From Treponema bryantii NK4A124 (GTDB lineage Bacteria > Spirochaetota > Spirochaetia > Treponematales > Treponemataceae): a DNA stretch of 64,000 bases. The DNA is taken from NCBI RefSeq assembly GCF_000421345.1, contig NZ_ATWV01000003.1, forward strand, positions 1-64,000. The letters are read 5' to 3'. The notes under the pieces were generated by a model that searched no databases, had not been told where the DNA came from, and saw nothing but the letters and a program-made list of their open reading frames with translations. Numbering within the stretch: the stretch's first letter is position 1; every line of letters starts with the position of its first letter. Positions 52,297-60,880 of the stretch are shown one piece after another. Position numbers and translations under genes: made by a program.

Positions 52297-53943
52297 ATGA
52301 AAACCTATACAGTTCATGAAGATTATTATGCAAATGAAAATTCAATTATTGATGTATTAAATCTTGAAAACTTTGTAGATGCAGCAAAATATCGTGTTGA
52401 TAATGCTTTCATAAATATCGGAGGCTGGCAGAGCTGGAACCCTTCTACAGATGTTCTTCCCGGAAAAAAGCAGCCTTCACTCACCTGTCATTTTATTCAT
52501 CAGTGGAATTCATATCTTGTCTTTCCCCAGACAAAATTTAAACCTTCAAAAAACCTTGTTTTAGGACAATTTGTAAGTTACCTCCGCTGGGAAAATTTTT
52601 ATCTTGTTTTTGCTTCTGTTGGAAATGCTACAGGCTTATTACCTCCTGTTCAGTTTATTTTTAATCGTAAAGAAAACACTGTAAGTATTGAAATTTGCGA
52701 TAAAGGTAATAACTGGAAAAAAGACGATATTACTGCCAGGATAGAAATATTTACCGCAGATTCTTTTTTTGACTGTAAGGAAAAGCTTGCTTCAATTTTT
52801 GGAAATGACCATTTCAAATCTGTTAAATTTCTGGGAACAAAACCTGCCGGCTGGGAAAGCTGGTATAATCATTACACAGATATAAATGAAACATTGATTT
52901 ATGAAGATTTAAAAAATCTTACTAAATCCTCAAATATTGTTAATAACGAATTAAATACTTCAAAAATATTCCAGATAGATGACGGCTGGGAAGAGGCTCT
53001 GGGAGACTGGCAGGTGCGCCAGGACAGATTCCCGGATGGCTTTAATAAAATTGTTTCAGATATTGAAGCATCAGGATATATACCAGGTCTGTGGATTGCG
53101 CCATTCATTATTGATTCAAGAAGTAAAACAGCCGGCCAGCATCCCGACTGGCTTTTACACGATGAAAATGGAAAACTGGTACCTGCAGGTTATAATCCTC
53201 TCTGGGGAAAAAATGGAACTTTCTACTGTTTAGATTTAAGCCGAGATGATGTAATTGAACACCTCAATTCCTTAATGGAAACAATAATCAATAAATGGGG
53301 CTTCAGATATATTAAGCTTGATTTTTTGTATGCTGGAATGCTCTGGGGAAATTACAGTCAAAAAACTGCTTCATATAAAATTTACTCAAGAGCAATCAAA
53401 ACACTTACAACAATTACAAATACAAAAGACGGCAGCCCTGTTGCTTATCTTGGTTGTGGTGTTCCTTTTGAGCTCTCTTTCAAAAATCTGCCGCTTTCAA
53501 GAATTGGTTGTGACACATACGAAAAATGGAAAAATCCACTAATGCATCTTATTAACTGGAACGGTAGAAATGAAGCATACCTTAACGTTGTAGATACACT
53601 GGGACATGCTTTATGGAATAAAACAATTTTCTTAAATGATCCTGACGTAATTTTCATTCGTAAGGAAAATTGTAGTCTTACAGATAATCAAAAATTCCTT
53701 ATTGCCGGAGTTGGCGGCATGTTTGGAAGTCAGCTTATGTATTCTGATGATCCGGGGCTTGCTGGTGATGAAGAAAAAGAAATGACAAAATTATTTCTTG
53801 ATTATTCAGAAAAATTTGAAAATGAAGAATACGGTTTAACAAAGATCAAAGAAGATTTCTACGAGTTTTATACAAAATCTGGTAAATATACAGGTTTTAT
53901 AAATCTTAAAAATGATGAAGTTGCGATAAGCATTAAAGAATAA
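52297..53943 (+). CDS. GH36-family alpha-galactosidase
   Basis: The enzyme should remove terminal alpha-galactose from raffinose-type or galactomannan oligosaccharides. The 548-residue protein lacks a signal peptide, so it is cytoplasmic. It has the N-terminal supersandwich (about 1-170) and a TIM barrel with KPAGWESWYNHY, the GLWIAPF strand, the nucleophile Asp342 in KLDFLYAG and the acid/base Asp406 in RIGCD. It is shorter than the 720-residue tetrameric GH36 enzymes. GAGGTGGG lies before the ATG. It is the first gene behind a TetR operator; a GPH permease follows downstream. Specificity within GH36 is inferred. Confidence 0.88.
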   Translation: MKTYTVHEDYYANENSIIDVLNLENFVDAAKYRVDNAFINIGGWQSWNPSTDVLPGKKQPSLTCHFIHQWNSYLVFPQTKFKPSKNLVLGQFVSYLRWENFYLVFASVGNATGLLPPVQFIFNRKENTVSIEICDKGNNWKKDDITARIEIFTADSFFDCKEKLASIFGNDHFKSVKFLGTKPAGWESWYNHYTDINETLIYEDLKNLTKSSNIVNNELNTSKIFQIDDGWEEALGDWQVRQDRFPDGFNKIVSDIEASGYIPGLWIAPFIIDSRSKTAGQHPDWLLHDENGKLVPAGYNPLWGKNGTFYCLDLSRDDVIEHLNSLMETIINKWGFRYIKLDFLYAGMLWGNYSQKTASYKIYSRAIKTLTTITNTKDGSPVAYLGCGVPFELSFKNLPLSRIGCDTYEKWKNPLMHLINWNGRNEAYLNVVDTLGHALWNKTIFLNDPDVIFIRKENCSLTDNQKFLIAGVGGMFGSQLMYSDDPGLAGDEEKEMTKLFLDYSEKFENEEYGLTKIKEDFYEFYTKSGKYTGFINLKNDEVAISIKE

Positions 53944-53960
53944 ATTCTGGAGGTATTTTA

Positions 53961-55451
53961 ATGCAGATTTTTAACAATGATATAAAAGAGAGTGTTTACA
54001 ATAAAGCCGTAAAAACACAAAAGAAATTCATAAGAAAATTTGGTGATGACAGAAATACAGAATATCATCTTTCTCTTGTAGATAATGAAGTTCTTACTCC
54101 ACCCTTTGGCTGCAAGACAATTGTAACAGACAAGACTGCTGGTACTGATTCTTTTGCAGAAAAGCTTCCTGAAAAGCCTCTTATTATCGGTAACATCCGT
54201 ATGGGCTTTGGACACTATAGAATCTCTATGGCAATGGCCAGTGCAGCGAAATCTCTCGGCTACACTCCTCTCTGGTTTGACTTAAACTCTTTCCCTGAAA
54301 CAACCTGTACAAAAATCATTTCATATCAGAATAATTTATATTCAATGGGAAGCCGTTTGTCTCAAAAGTTCTCTCTCTTTAATAAACTTTTCTGGGAACC
54401 AATGAATTACGAAGGTTTTAAAAAACTTTCATATAACGCAGGAGACCAGAAAACTGCAGAACTTATGACTCCTCTCTTCCGCGAAATTCCAAAGGAAACT
54501 CCTTTTATTGCAACTCATGTATGGCCTAGTCAGGCTGCAATTCATGCTGGAATGAAAAATGTTGTAAATGCAATTCCAGATAACTGGCCTATGGCTTTAC
54601 ATCTTAGCGAAGGGGCAATTCATACTGTACAGACTTTTAATTCATACTGGGGTTATAGAATGCTCAATGGATTTGAAGATGGAAAGATTTTAAATCCTAT
54701 GGGAGACGGTGACCTTATCTGGATTGGACATTATATTGACCATGAGCTTGTAAGCAATATCGAAGCTGATTGTGCCAACAGAATTACTAGAACAAAAGAA
54801 GGAAAACCTCTTCGTTTCCTCTTCACCATTGGTGGTGCCGGAGCTCAGGGAGAATTCTTTGCTTCTATCATAAAAACTCTTATTCCTTATGTAAAGAAAA
54901 ATAAGGCCTGCATATATCTCAACTGTGGAGATTATGAAAATGTATGGAACATGCTGCAGAAGATGATTCCGGAATTTGCTGATGGTTCACTTCCTGTAAC
55001 AAAACATTTTAATGACTGGAAGGAGGAACTTGAATTCGCCAATTCTGCTATTGAAGGACTTGAGACAGAAAGCGGTTCTGGTATTCATGCCTTCTGTAAT
55101 AAAGATATTTTTGGGGCTGTTTATATCACAAATCTTTTAATGCGTGCAAGTGATGTTCTTATTACAAAGCCAAGTGAACTTGCCTTCTATCCTGTTCCAA
55201 AATTATTTATTCGCCGAATTGGCGGTCATGAAATGTGGGGAGCTATACATTCTGCAGAACTTGGTGACGGTACTCAGGAATGTGAAACTCCAGAATATGC
55301 TTCGGCTATGGTAAAAATGCTGATTGAACAGCCAAGTCTTATTGAAGGTATGTGTAACAACATTATTGCACAGAAAAAAATTGGAACTTATGACGGAGCT
55401 TATAAAGCTGTAAAAATTGCAGCAGGAATTAAATCAGGGAGAGACTTATAA
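53961..55451 (+). CDS. GT-B-fold glycosyltransferase-like protein in the GH36 operon
   Basis: The 496-residue protein resembles MurG/MGDG-synthase-type GT-B enzymes. The first half has GNIRMGFGHYRISMAMA, like the GxGH loop of that group. The second half has FLFTIGGAGAQGEF and ITKPSELAFYPVPKLFI, like the donor-binding C-terminal domain. A motif GGHEMWGAIHSAELGDGT stands where relatives have the sugar-nucleotide loop. There is no signal peptide. It is 17 bases after GH36 with TTCTGGAGG before the ATG and overlaps the TetR start by one base. A transferase or phosphorylase acting on the imported galactoside is possible. The family assignment is moderate. Confidence 0.6.
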   Translation: MQIFNNDIKESVYNKAVKTQKKFIRKFGDDRNTEYHLSLVDNEVLTPPFGCKTIVTDKTAGTDSFAEKLPEKPLIIGNIRMGFGHYRISMAMASAAKSLGYTPLWFDLNSFPETTCTKIISYQNNLYSMGSRLSQKFSLFNKLFWEPMNYEGFKKLSYNAGDQKTAELMTPLFREIPKETPFIATHVWPSQAAIHAGMKNVVNAIPDNWPMALHLSEGAIHTVQTFNSYWGYRMLNGFEDGKILNPMGDGDLIWIGHYIDHELVSNIEADCANRITRTKEGKPLRFLFTIGGAGAQGEFFASIIKTLIPYVKKNKACIYLNCGDYENVWNMLQKMIPEFADGSLPVTKHFNDWKEELEFANSAIEGLETESGSGIHAFCNKDIFGAVYITNLLMRASDVLITKPSELAFYPVPKLFIRRIGGHEMWGAIHSAELGDGTQECETPEYASAMVKMLIEQPSLIEGMCNNIIAQKKIGTYDGAYKAVKIAAGIKSGRDL

Positions 55452-56113
55452 TGACAGCTCAGGAAAAACTTGCAGAAGAAAGAGACGGTCAGAAGAATGC
55501 TCGTATTGAAAGAATTCTTTTAGCTGCTTTTTCTCTTTTTTCACACAAGGGATTTGATGCAATTGCAATGACAGATATTGCTAAGGAAGCAGAAATAGGT
55601 GTTGCTTCTCTATACCGCTATTTTGAAACAAAAGATGAAATTGCTATAAGAACGGCAATCTGGGCCTGGGAAAGTCAGGAAAATCTGATTTTACCAATTT
55701 TGAATGGAAGTAATTATTTTTCAAAATCAGGAAGGGAACAGCTTTCACAGATTTTCGATTTATTCTGTAAGCTTTATCAGAATGAACCAGACTTTTTCCG
55801 TTATATTTACTTTTTTGATGCTTATATTGTTTGTCAGAAAATATCTCCGGACAGGCTCGAAGCGTATCAAAAGATAATTCAGTCCGTTCAAAAAGTTATT
55901 GGAAATGCAATTCACAAGGGACTGGAAGATGGTTCTATTTCAAAGCAATTTAAAGATTGTGAAAATCAGCTTTATTTTTCTTTGATGCATACCTTCTTTT
56001 CAGTTTCTCAGAAATTAAGTCTCAGCGGTAAAATGCTGAAAATGGATGAAAGTAATGATGGGGTCCAGCAGCTTAAGCTTCTGGGCCAGATATTATTAGG
56101 GGGCATAAAATGA
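55451..56113 (+). CDS. TetR-family transcriptional regulator
   Basis: The 220-residue protein has an N-terminal HTH (about 17-63): IERILLAAFSLFSHKGFDAI then MTDIAKEAEIGVASLYRYFETKDEI. A helical ligand-binding domain follows (about 80-220). It lies between the glycosyltransferase-like gene and the permease gene with one-base and four-base overlaps, so it is made with the operon it probably controls. The perfect palindrome at 52242-52258 is the likely operator. The ligand is unknown; an alpha-galactoside or its breakdown product is the first guess. Confidence 0.93.
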   Translation: MTAQEKLAEERDGQKNARIERILLAAFSLFSHKGFDAIAMTDIAKEAEIGVASLYRYFETKDEIAIRTAIWAWESQENLILPILNGSNYFSKSGREQLSQIFDLFCKLYQNEPDFFRYIYFFDAYIVCQKISPDRLEAYQKIIQSVQKVIGNAIHKGLEDGSISKQFKDCENQLYFSLMHTFFSVSQKLSLSGKMLKMDESNDGVQQLKLLGQILLGGIK

Positions 56114-57534
56114 AAACTTTAACAAAAGGCAAAATGTGGTGCTATGCAATAGGTCAGTTAGGCTGGTCTATCATCAGCGGATTAATCGGTTCATGGCTGG
56201 TATATTTTTATCAGCCAAATCAGGAAGCCATTAACGATGGTATGATTTCTCTTATTCCTCAGGGAAGAGTCGTTCTTGGTATTCTGACATTTATTGGTCT
56301 TGTAACTGCAGTTGGACGTATATTTGATGCAGTAACAGATCCTCTTGTAGGAAACTGGTCTGACAGCTGTAATCATAAGCTTGGTCGTCGTATTCCTTTT
56401 ATGCGCTGGGCCGCAATTCCACTTGGACTGGTATTCGTTCTTGTTTTCTGTGCACCGGTTTCTCATATAAGCGCAGTCAATACAGTGTGGCTTTTTGTAA
56501 CCGTACTTGCTTATTACTTTTTGATTACCTGTTATTGTACCCCTTATACTTCCCTGCTTGCTGAACTTCCTCATAATCAGGAAGAAAAGCTTAACCTTTC
56601 AATGTGTATTTCCCTTACATTTATTGTTGGTACCTGTATTGGTTATACTGCACCTGTAATCTGGGGAATTTTAATTAATGGCGGAATGGCAAGAATTCCT
56701 GCAATGAGAATTACATTTGCTATTCTTTCTGTTATCGCAACAATCTTTATGCTGGTTCCTGCCTTTGGTATTAATGAAAAAGATTATTGCGAGGCTACTC
56801 CATCAAGTTCAAACATGATTTCTTCTCTTGGAAAGACTTTTAAGAATAAAGATTTCAGAATCTTTGTTGGACAGGATATCATTTACTTCTTTGGTCTTGC
56901 TATGTTCCAGACAGGTTTACCATTCTTTGTAACAAGTCTTCTTCAGCTGCCTGAAAGTATGACAACAATTATGTTTGGTGGTCTTACCCTTCTTTCACTT
57001 GCCTACTATCCGTTTGTAACAAAAATGGCTGCAAAATGGGGAAAGAAAAAGCTTTTGATTGCCGCTTTTATCGGTTTTATTCTGACCTTTGGCTTCACAG
57101 CTATATCCGGAGAAAAACTTGCCTTCATCCCTGTTGCAGTTCAGGCTGTAATTATTGTAGTTCTTGGTTCATTCCCACAGGCAATCTTTGGAATCATTCC
57201 ACAGACTATAGTTGCTGATATTGCCCTTGAAGATGAAATTGAAACAGGCGAATCAAGAAGCGGAATGTTCTATGCTGCGCGTACCTTTGCCATGAAGCTT
57301 GGACAGTCTCTTGCCATGCTGATGTTTACTTCACTTGCAACAATTGGTGTTTCTGAGGCCGCATTCAGACAAGCTGCCGCAGCAACAAAAGAAACTGCTG
57401 CCGGTTCTACTCTTGGTTATCGTGTTGTTGCACTTGTTGCTTCTGTCTGCTGTATTATCGGTGGTATTATTATGGCATTCTTTAATGAAAAGAAAGTAAT
57501 GTCTACTATCGCAAAAGTTGAAAGTGGAGTATAA
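56110..57534 (+). CDS. GPH-family (MFS) sugar:cation symporter
   Basis: The 474-residue protein has 12 membrane helices. It shows the glycoside-pentoside-hexuronide signature: FDAVTDPLVGNWSDSCNHKLGRRIPFM near 76-102, in which the two Asp residues bind cation and sugar in MelB. Helix 4 has the CTPYTSLLAELP motif. It should import the alpha-galactoside cleaved by the GH36 enzyme, driven by sodium or protons. It overlaps the TetR gene by four bases (ATGA). Confidence 0.92.
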   Translation: MKTLTKGKMWCYAIGQLGWSIISGLIGSWLVYFYQPNQEAINDGMISLIPQGRVVLGILTFIGLVTAVGRIFDAVTDPLVGNWSDSCNHKLGRRIPFMRWAAIPLGLVFVLVFCAPVSHISAVNTVWLFVTVLAYYFLITCYCTPYTSLLAELPHNQEEKLNLSMCISLTFIVGTCIGYTAPVIWGILINGGMARIPAMRITFAILSVIATIFMLVPAFGINEKDYCEATPSSSNMISSLGKTFKNKDFRIFVGQDIIYFFGLAMFQTGLPFFVTSLLQLPESMTTIMFGGLTLLSLAYYPFVTKMAAKWGKKKLLIAAFIGFILTFGFTAISGEKLAFIPVAVQAVIIVVLGSFPQAIFGIIPQTIVADIALEDEIETGESRSGMFYAARTFAMKLGQSLAMLMFTSLATIGVSEAAFRQAAAATKETAAGSTLGYRVVALVASVCCIIGGIIMAFFNEKKVMSTIAKVESGV

Positions 57535-57541
57535 TTAAAGA

Positions 57542-58258
57542 ATGAAAAATAAACTGTTTTATGGGCTTTTTACTTTATTGTTGTCTTACTTATTTATTTC
57601 TTGTGCCAGTCTTCCTGGCAATAAGGATTCTGGGAAAGTTACATATGCCTATAAAACAGTTGAAATTACAGAAAATCAGAATTATCTTTCTACAAACATT
57701 AAGTATCCGGAATTTGAAAAACTTCCGGATCTTAACAAACGTATTTCGAATACAGTAAACAGCAACTGGAAAAACTTTAAATCATATTCAAAATCAGAAT
57801 GGGATGAAATTGTTGCCTTAAATAATAGAGGTTCAGCAAAGCTTCCATCCTTTGAATATCTTGTAACTTATGAAGTAACTGGAAATAAAGATATTATAAG
57901 CGTTCTCTTAAATACATATATTTTTAGCGGAGGAGCCCACGGTAATACAAATCTTGTTACCTTCACTTATGACACAAAGACGGGAAAGTTTATAAATATT
58001 CTTGATGCTACTTCAATGTCTTATAACGAAATATCTTCTGTAACTCGTAATACTTTATATAAAAAGCTGATTGATAATAATAAAAAAATGGCTCCGGCAG
58101 AAGAAGATTCCTTAAGAGAAATGATTAATACAGGAGCCTTTCCTCAGGCAGGGAATTTTGAATTGTTCACAGTTGATGGAAGTAAGGTTTTTGCATGGTT
58201 TGAACCATATTCAGTTGCACCTTATTCCTATGGCATTCAAAAAATTCAGGTAAAATAG
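57542..58258 (+). CDS. DUF3298 domain lipoprotein
   Basis: The 238-residue protein has a lipoprotein signal peptide ending LFISCAS (Cys near 21). A DUF4163/DUF3298 (RsiV-type) domain follows: the first part (about 50-130) ends in VTYEVTG, the second has FSGGAHGNTNLVTFTYDTKTGK near 122-143 and a hydrophobic end. It should be a surface or periplasmic lipoprotein; RsiV-like domains can bind lysozyme or muropeptides, but this is not shown here. It lies seven bases after the permease. A TATAAT box six bases before the ATG might give an extra leaderless start, without a -35 box. Confidence 0.82.
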   Translation: MKNKLFYGLFTLLLSYLFISCASLPGNKDSGKVTYAYKTVEITENQNYLSTNIKYPEFEKLPDLNKRISNTVNSNWKNFKSYSKSEWDEIVALNNRGSAKLPSFEYLVTYEVTGNKDIISVLLNTYIFSGGAHGNTNLVTFTYDTKTGKFINILDATSMSYNEISSVTRNTLYKKLIDNNKKMAPAEEDSLREMINTGAFPQAGNFELFTVDGSKVFAWFEPYSVAPYSYGIQKIQVK

Positions 58259-58345
58259 ATTTTTACTACATCGTTTTAGTTTGTACAAATATTGTACATT
58301 TCGCTAAAGTTCTAGTATTTTAGTAAAATCCCTTATGGATTTATA

Positions 58346-58374
58346 TTGAACAAACTATATAATTATTTTATATT
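58346..58374 (+). promoter_or_regulatory. sigma70-type promoter before the HMA-like gene
   Basis: TTGAAC (58346-58351), 17 bases, TATATT (58369-58374). Predicted +1 is near 58381, about 40 bases ahead of the ATG, with TGAGG as ribosome site. Two TGTACA boxes (near 58285 and 58295) lie upstream and may be an operator. Confidence 0.65.
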
Positions 58375-58421
58375 TGTTTCAGTAAAAAATGAGAGTTAAT
58401 TATATTTTATGAGGTTTTCTT

Positions 58422-58625
58422 ATGCAGAAAAAGATATATGTAGTTGGTATGTTTGATGATGGAACAGCAGGTAAAGTTCAGGCTGCAGTTTCAGCTGTTG
58501 CTGGAGTTACTAACTGTGTAGCTAACTGTGAAAAATCTCAGGTACTTGTAGACTACGATGATGCAGGTGCAGAAGCTGCTATTAATGCTGCAATTTCTGG
58601 CTGCGGTGTAGATGTACTCGGCTAA
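58422..58625 (+). CDS. small HMA-like ferredoxin-fold protein without CxxC
   Basis: The 67-residue protein follows the HMA beta-alpha-beta-beta-alpha-beta pattern: IYVVGMFDDG, a helix with KVQAAVSAVAGV, CEKSQVLVDYDD and a last helix AAINAAISGCG. In copper chaperones GMxCxxC stands after the first strand; here it reads GMFDDGT, so the metal-binding cysteines are absent. Two other Cys (33 and 36) lie in the second strand (TNCVANC) and one near the end (C62). GAGG precedes the ATG. It is six bases before the hydroxyacid dehydrogenase gene, so they are likely co-transcribed. Confidence 0.8.
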   Translation: MQKKIYVVGMFDDGTAGKVQAAVSAVAGVTNCVANCEKSQVLVDYDDAGAEAAINAAISGCGVDVLG

Positions 58626-58631
58626 TATCTT

Positions 58632-59582
58632 ATGATAAAGCTTACTATTCTAGATGGTCATGCGGTAAATCCGGGTGACCTTCCATGGACCTTTTTAGAC
58701 GGCATTGTTGATTACAAGGTATACGAAAGAACTTCCCAGGAAGAAGTAATTAAACGTATCGGTAATTCAGATGCCGTTTTTCTTAACAAAATCCAGATTA
58801 CGAAAGAAATTTTCGAAGCTTGTCCTAAACTCAAATACATTGGCGTTCTTGCCACCGGTTATAATGTAATTGACTTAGAAGCTGCACGTGCTCATGGAGT
58901 AACTGTTACTAATATTCCGGCCTACTCTACAGATTCTGTAGCCCAGCATGTATTTTCTTTTATTCTTTATTTTACAAATCAGGTTGCTCAGCATTCAGCT
59001 TCTGTTATGGCTGGGGACTGGGTAAAATGCCGCGATTTTTGTTTCTGGAATGGAAGTCTCACTGAACTTTCCGGCAAAACACTGGGCATTTTCGGTTATG
59101 GAAATATAGGAAAAAAGGTTGCAGAAATTGCTAAAGCCTTTGGCATGAAGATTATCTGCTGCACAAGAACTCCTAAAGAAGGAATGCCAGAAGCAGTAAG
59201 TTTTGAAGAATTATTAAAGCGTTCAGATTTTTTGACACTTCACGCACCTCTTACAGAGCAGACAAAAAATATTATAAATAAAGAAAGCCTTGCTTTGATG
59301 AAGAAGTCTGCTTTCCTTATCAACACAGCCCGGGGAGGTTTTGTCGTAGAAAAGGATTTAGCTGATTTTCTGAATAATGGTGGAATTGCAGGTTATGCCG
59401 CAGATGTTCTTTTGCAGGAACCTATGGCCGAAGATTGTCCTTTACTTAAAGCTAAAAACTGCGTGATAACCCCACACATTGCCTGGGCTCCGCGTGAAAC
59501 CCGTAAGAGACTTCAGGGAATTGCGGAAGAAAACCTTAAGGCCTGGCTGGCGGGTAAGCCGATTAATGTGGTGTCATGCTGA
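58632..59582 (+). CDS. D-2-hydroxyacid dehydrogenase (glycerate dehydrogenase type)
   Basis: The 316-residue NAD-dependent oxidoreductase has GVLATGYNVIDLEAA near the N terminus, the Rossmann motif GIFGYGNIGKKVAEIA and NTARGGFVVEKDLADFL with the substrate-binding Arg. It also shows DVLLQEP with the catalytic Glu and TPHIAWAP with the catalytic His. The pattern is that of hydroxypyruvate reductase/glycerate dehydrogenase or a broad 2-ketoacid reductase. Its stop codon lies inside an intergenic repeat, so the last three residues derive from the repeat. No serine-cycle genes are adjacent, so the substrate is uncertain. Confidence 0.92.
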   Translation: MIKLTILDGHAVNPGDLPWTFLDGIVDYKVYERTSQEEVIKRIGNSDAVFLNKIQITKEIFEACPKLKYIGVLATGYNVIDLEAARAHGVTVTNIPAYSTDSVAQHVFSFILYFTNQVAQHSASVMAGDWVKCRDFCFWNGSLTELSGKTLGIFGYGNIGKKVAEIAKAFGMKIICCTRTPKEGMPEAVSFEELLKRSDFLTLHAPLTEQTKNIINKESLALMKKSAFLINTARGGFVVEKDLADFLNNGGIAGYAADVLLQEPMAEDCPLLKAKNCVITPHIAWAPRETRKRLQGIAEENLKAWLAGKPINVVSC

Positions 59583-59632
59583 ACTTGTTTCAGCATCTAT
59601 AAGCAAGACCCCGAAACAAGTTCGGGGTGACA
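59572..59632. repeat. paired-hairpin intergenic repeat, family D
   Basis: TGTCATGCTGAACTTGTTTCAGCATC and GACCCCGAAACAAGTTCGGGGTGACA stand in mirror orientation. The first has the GCTGAA/TTCAGC stem, the second CCCCGAA/TTCGGGG. The design (GTCA at the outer ends) matches family C with a different core. It lies between convergent genes and covers the last codons of the dehydrogenase. Confidence 0.85.
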
Positions 59633-59643
59633 AATAATTTAGC

Positions 59644-60753
59644 CTAATCGCTGATATCAACATCAAACTGAACCTGAACATCGTAGTCTGGGAAGGCGTC
59701 TTTTACATCCTGTACTACATGGTTGAACATTTCCTTCATACTTAAAGAATCGAATGAAACTATAATATCAAAACGCATCTGCTTTGTTTTCTCATCAACA
59801 AAAAAGCCGTGCATCTGCAAAATCTCTTTGTGTTCCATAACAATTTTACTTACACGTTCACGAATTTGGGCAGCTGAGTTTTCCTTAGTATTTACAGAAT
59901 AGATTCCGATTGCGCTCATTGCAACGCCATGCTTCATATAAACTTCGTTGGCAATTTTTCTGGACATAGAATCAATCTTATCTGCAGACCAGGTATCAGG
60001 AACTTCAATGTGGGCAGAACCGACATGCATATCAGGGCCGTAATTGTTGAGAACTAAATCATAAGCTCCAAGAATTTCCTTATCGCAGGAAACAATTGTT
60101 CTTTTGATTTCCTTTGAAAGATGTGAATCAATACGTTCACCGAGAATCTTGCTGATAGTTTCGCGGAGTACTTCTATACCAGCCTTGACGATTGCAAAGG
60201 AAATCAAAACTCCAAGATAAGCTTCAAGAGAAATGTGCCAGATTAAGAAAATTGCCGCTGCAAGAATTGTAGAAGCAGAAATAATTGAATCCATAAGTGC
60301 ATCCTGACCGCTTGCAATAAGGGAATCAGAATTGACTTTCTTTCCATTTGCCTTAACATAAAGGCCGAGAAAAATTTTAACTAGAACTGCTACAATAATA
60401 ATTATAAGAGAAGCTGTATTATATTCCGGAGTAATAGGATGTATGATTTTCTTTACAGATTCTATACAGGCAGTAAAACCGGCATAAAGAATAATCACCG
60501 CAATTACGAGAGCTGTCAGATACTCTGCCCGTCCGTGACCAAAGGGATGCTTTTTATCTGCAGGTTTTCCAGCGAGCTTTGTTCCTACAATTGTAATTAC
60601 CGAAGACAGTGCATCACTAAGGTTGTTTACAGAGTCCATAATGATGGCGATAGAGTTTGTGAAGAAACCTACTGCAGCCTTAAATGCTGAAAGAAATATA
60701 TTTGATGCAATGCCAATGATGCTGGTTTTAATAATGATCTTTTCTCTATTCAT
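59644..60753 (-). CDS. cation diffusion facilitator (CDF) metal transporter
   Basis: The protein exports divalent metal ions in exchange for protons. From the ATG at 60753 it has 369 residues. There are six membrane helices (about 10-210), with the metal-site motif DSVNNLSDALSS in helix 2 and DALMDSIIS in helix 5, and HPFGHGRAEYL before helix 3. A cytoplasmic ferredoxin-like domain follows (about 215-290; GSAHIEVPDTWSADKID) and a longer C-terminal part. The upstream ATG at 60762 overlaps the -10 box, so the second ATG (codon 4) is the better start, and the mRNA would be leaderless. The metal is not determined. Confidence 0.9.
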   Translation of the reverse strand: MNREKIIIKTSIIGIASNIFLSAFKAAVGFFTNSIAIIMDSVNNLSDALSSVITIVGTKLAGKPADKKHPFGHGRAEYLTALVIAVIILYAGFTACIESVKKIIHPITPEYNTASLIIIIVAVLVKIFLGLYVKANGKKVNSDSLIASGQDALMDSIISASTILAAAIFLIWHISLEAYLGVLISFAIVKAGIEVLRETISKILGERIDSHLSKEIKRTIVSCDKEILGAYDLVLNNYGPDMHVGSAHIEVPDTWSADKIDSMSRKIANEVYMKHGVAMSAIGIYSVNTKENSAAQIRERVSKIVMEHKEILQMHGFFVDEKTKQMRFDIIVSFDSLSMKEMFNHVVQDVKDAFPDYDVQVQFDVDISD

Positions 60754-60760
60754 ATGGCTC

Positions 60761-60789
60761 ATTATAGACTTATACTATTATGTTCGCAA
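60761..60789 (-). promoter_or_regulatory. sigma70-type promoter placing +1 at the CDF start codon
   Basis: On the minus strand TTGCGA (60784-60789), 17 bases, TATAAT (60761-60766), seven bases, ATG (60753). The -10 overlaps a first ATG, which excludes that as the start for this transcript. Confidence 0.65.
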
Positions 60790-60800
60790 GCAGTTGCAAT

Positions 60801-60876
60801 AGATTGCTTCGCTTCGCTCGCAATGACGAGTTATTTGTCATTGCGAGGAGCCCTACTGGGCGACGTGGCAATCCAT
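60801..60876. repeat. palindromic intergenic repeat family B, mirror pair
   Basis: AGATTGCTTCGC..CTCGCAATGACGAG and TTTGTCATTGCGAGGAGCC..CGACGTGGCAATCCAT stand in mirror orientation. It lies between GH31 and the CDF promoter. Confidence 0.9.
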
Positions 60877-60880
60877 AATT

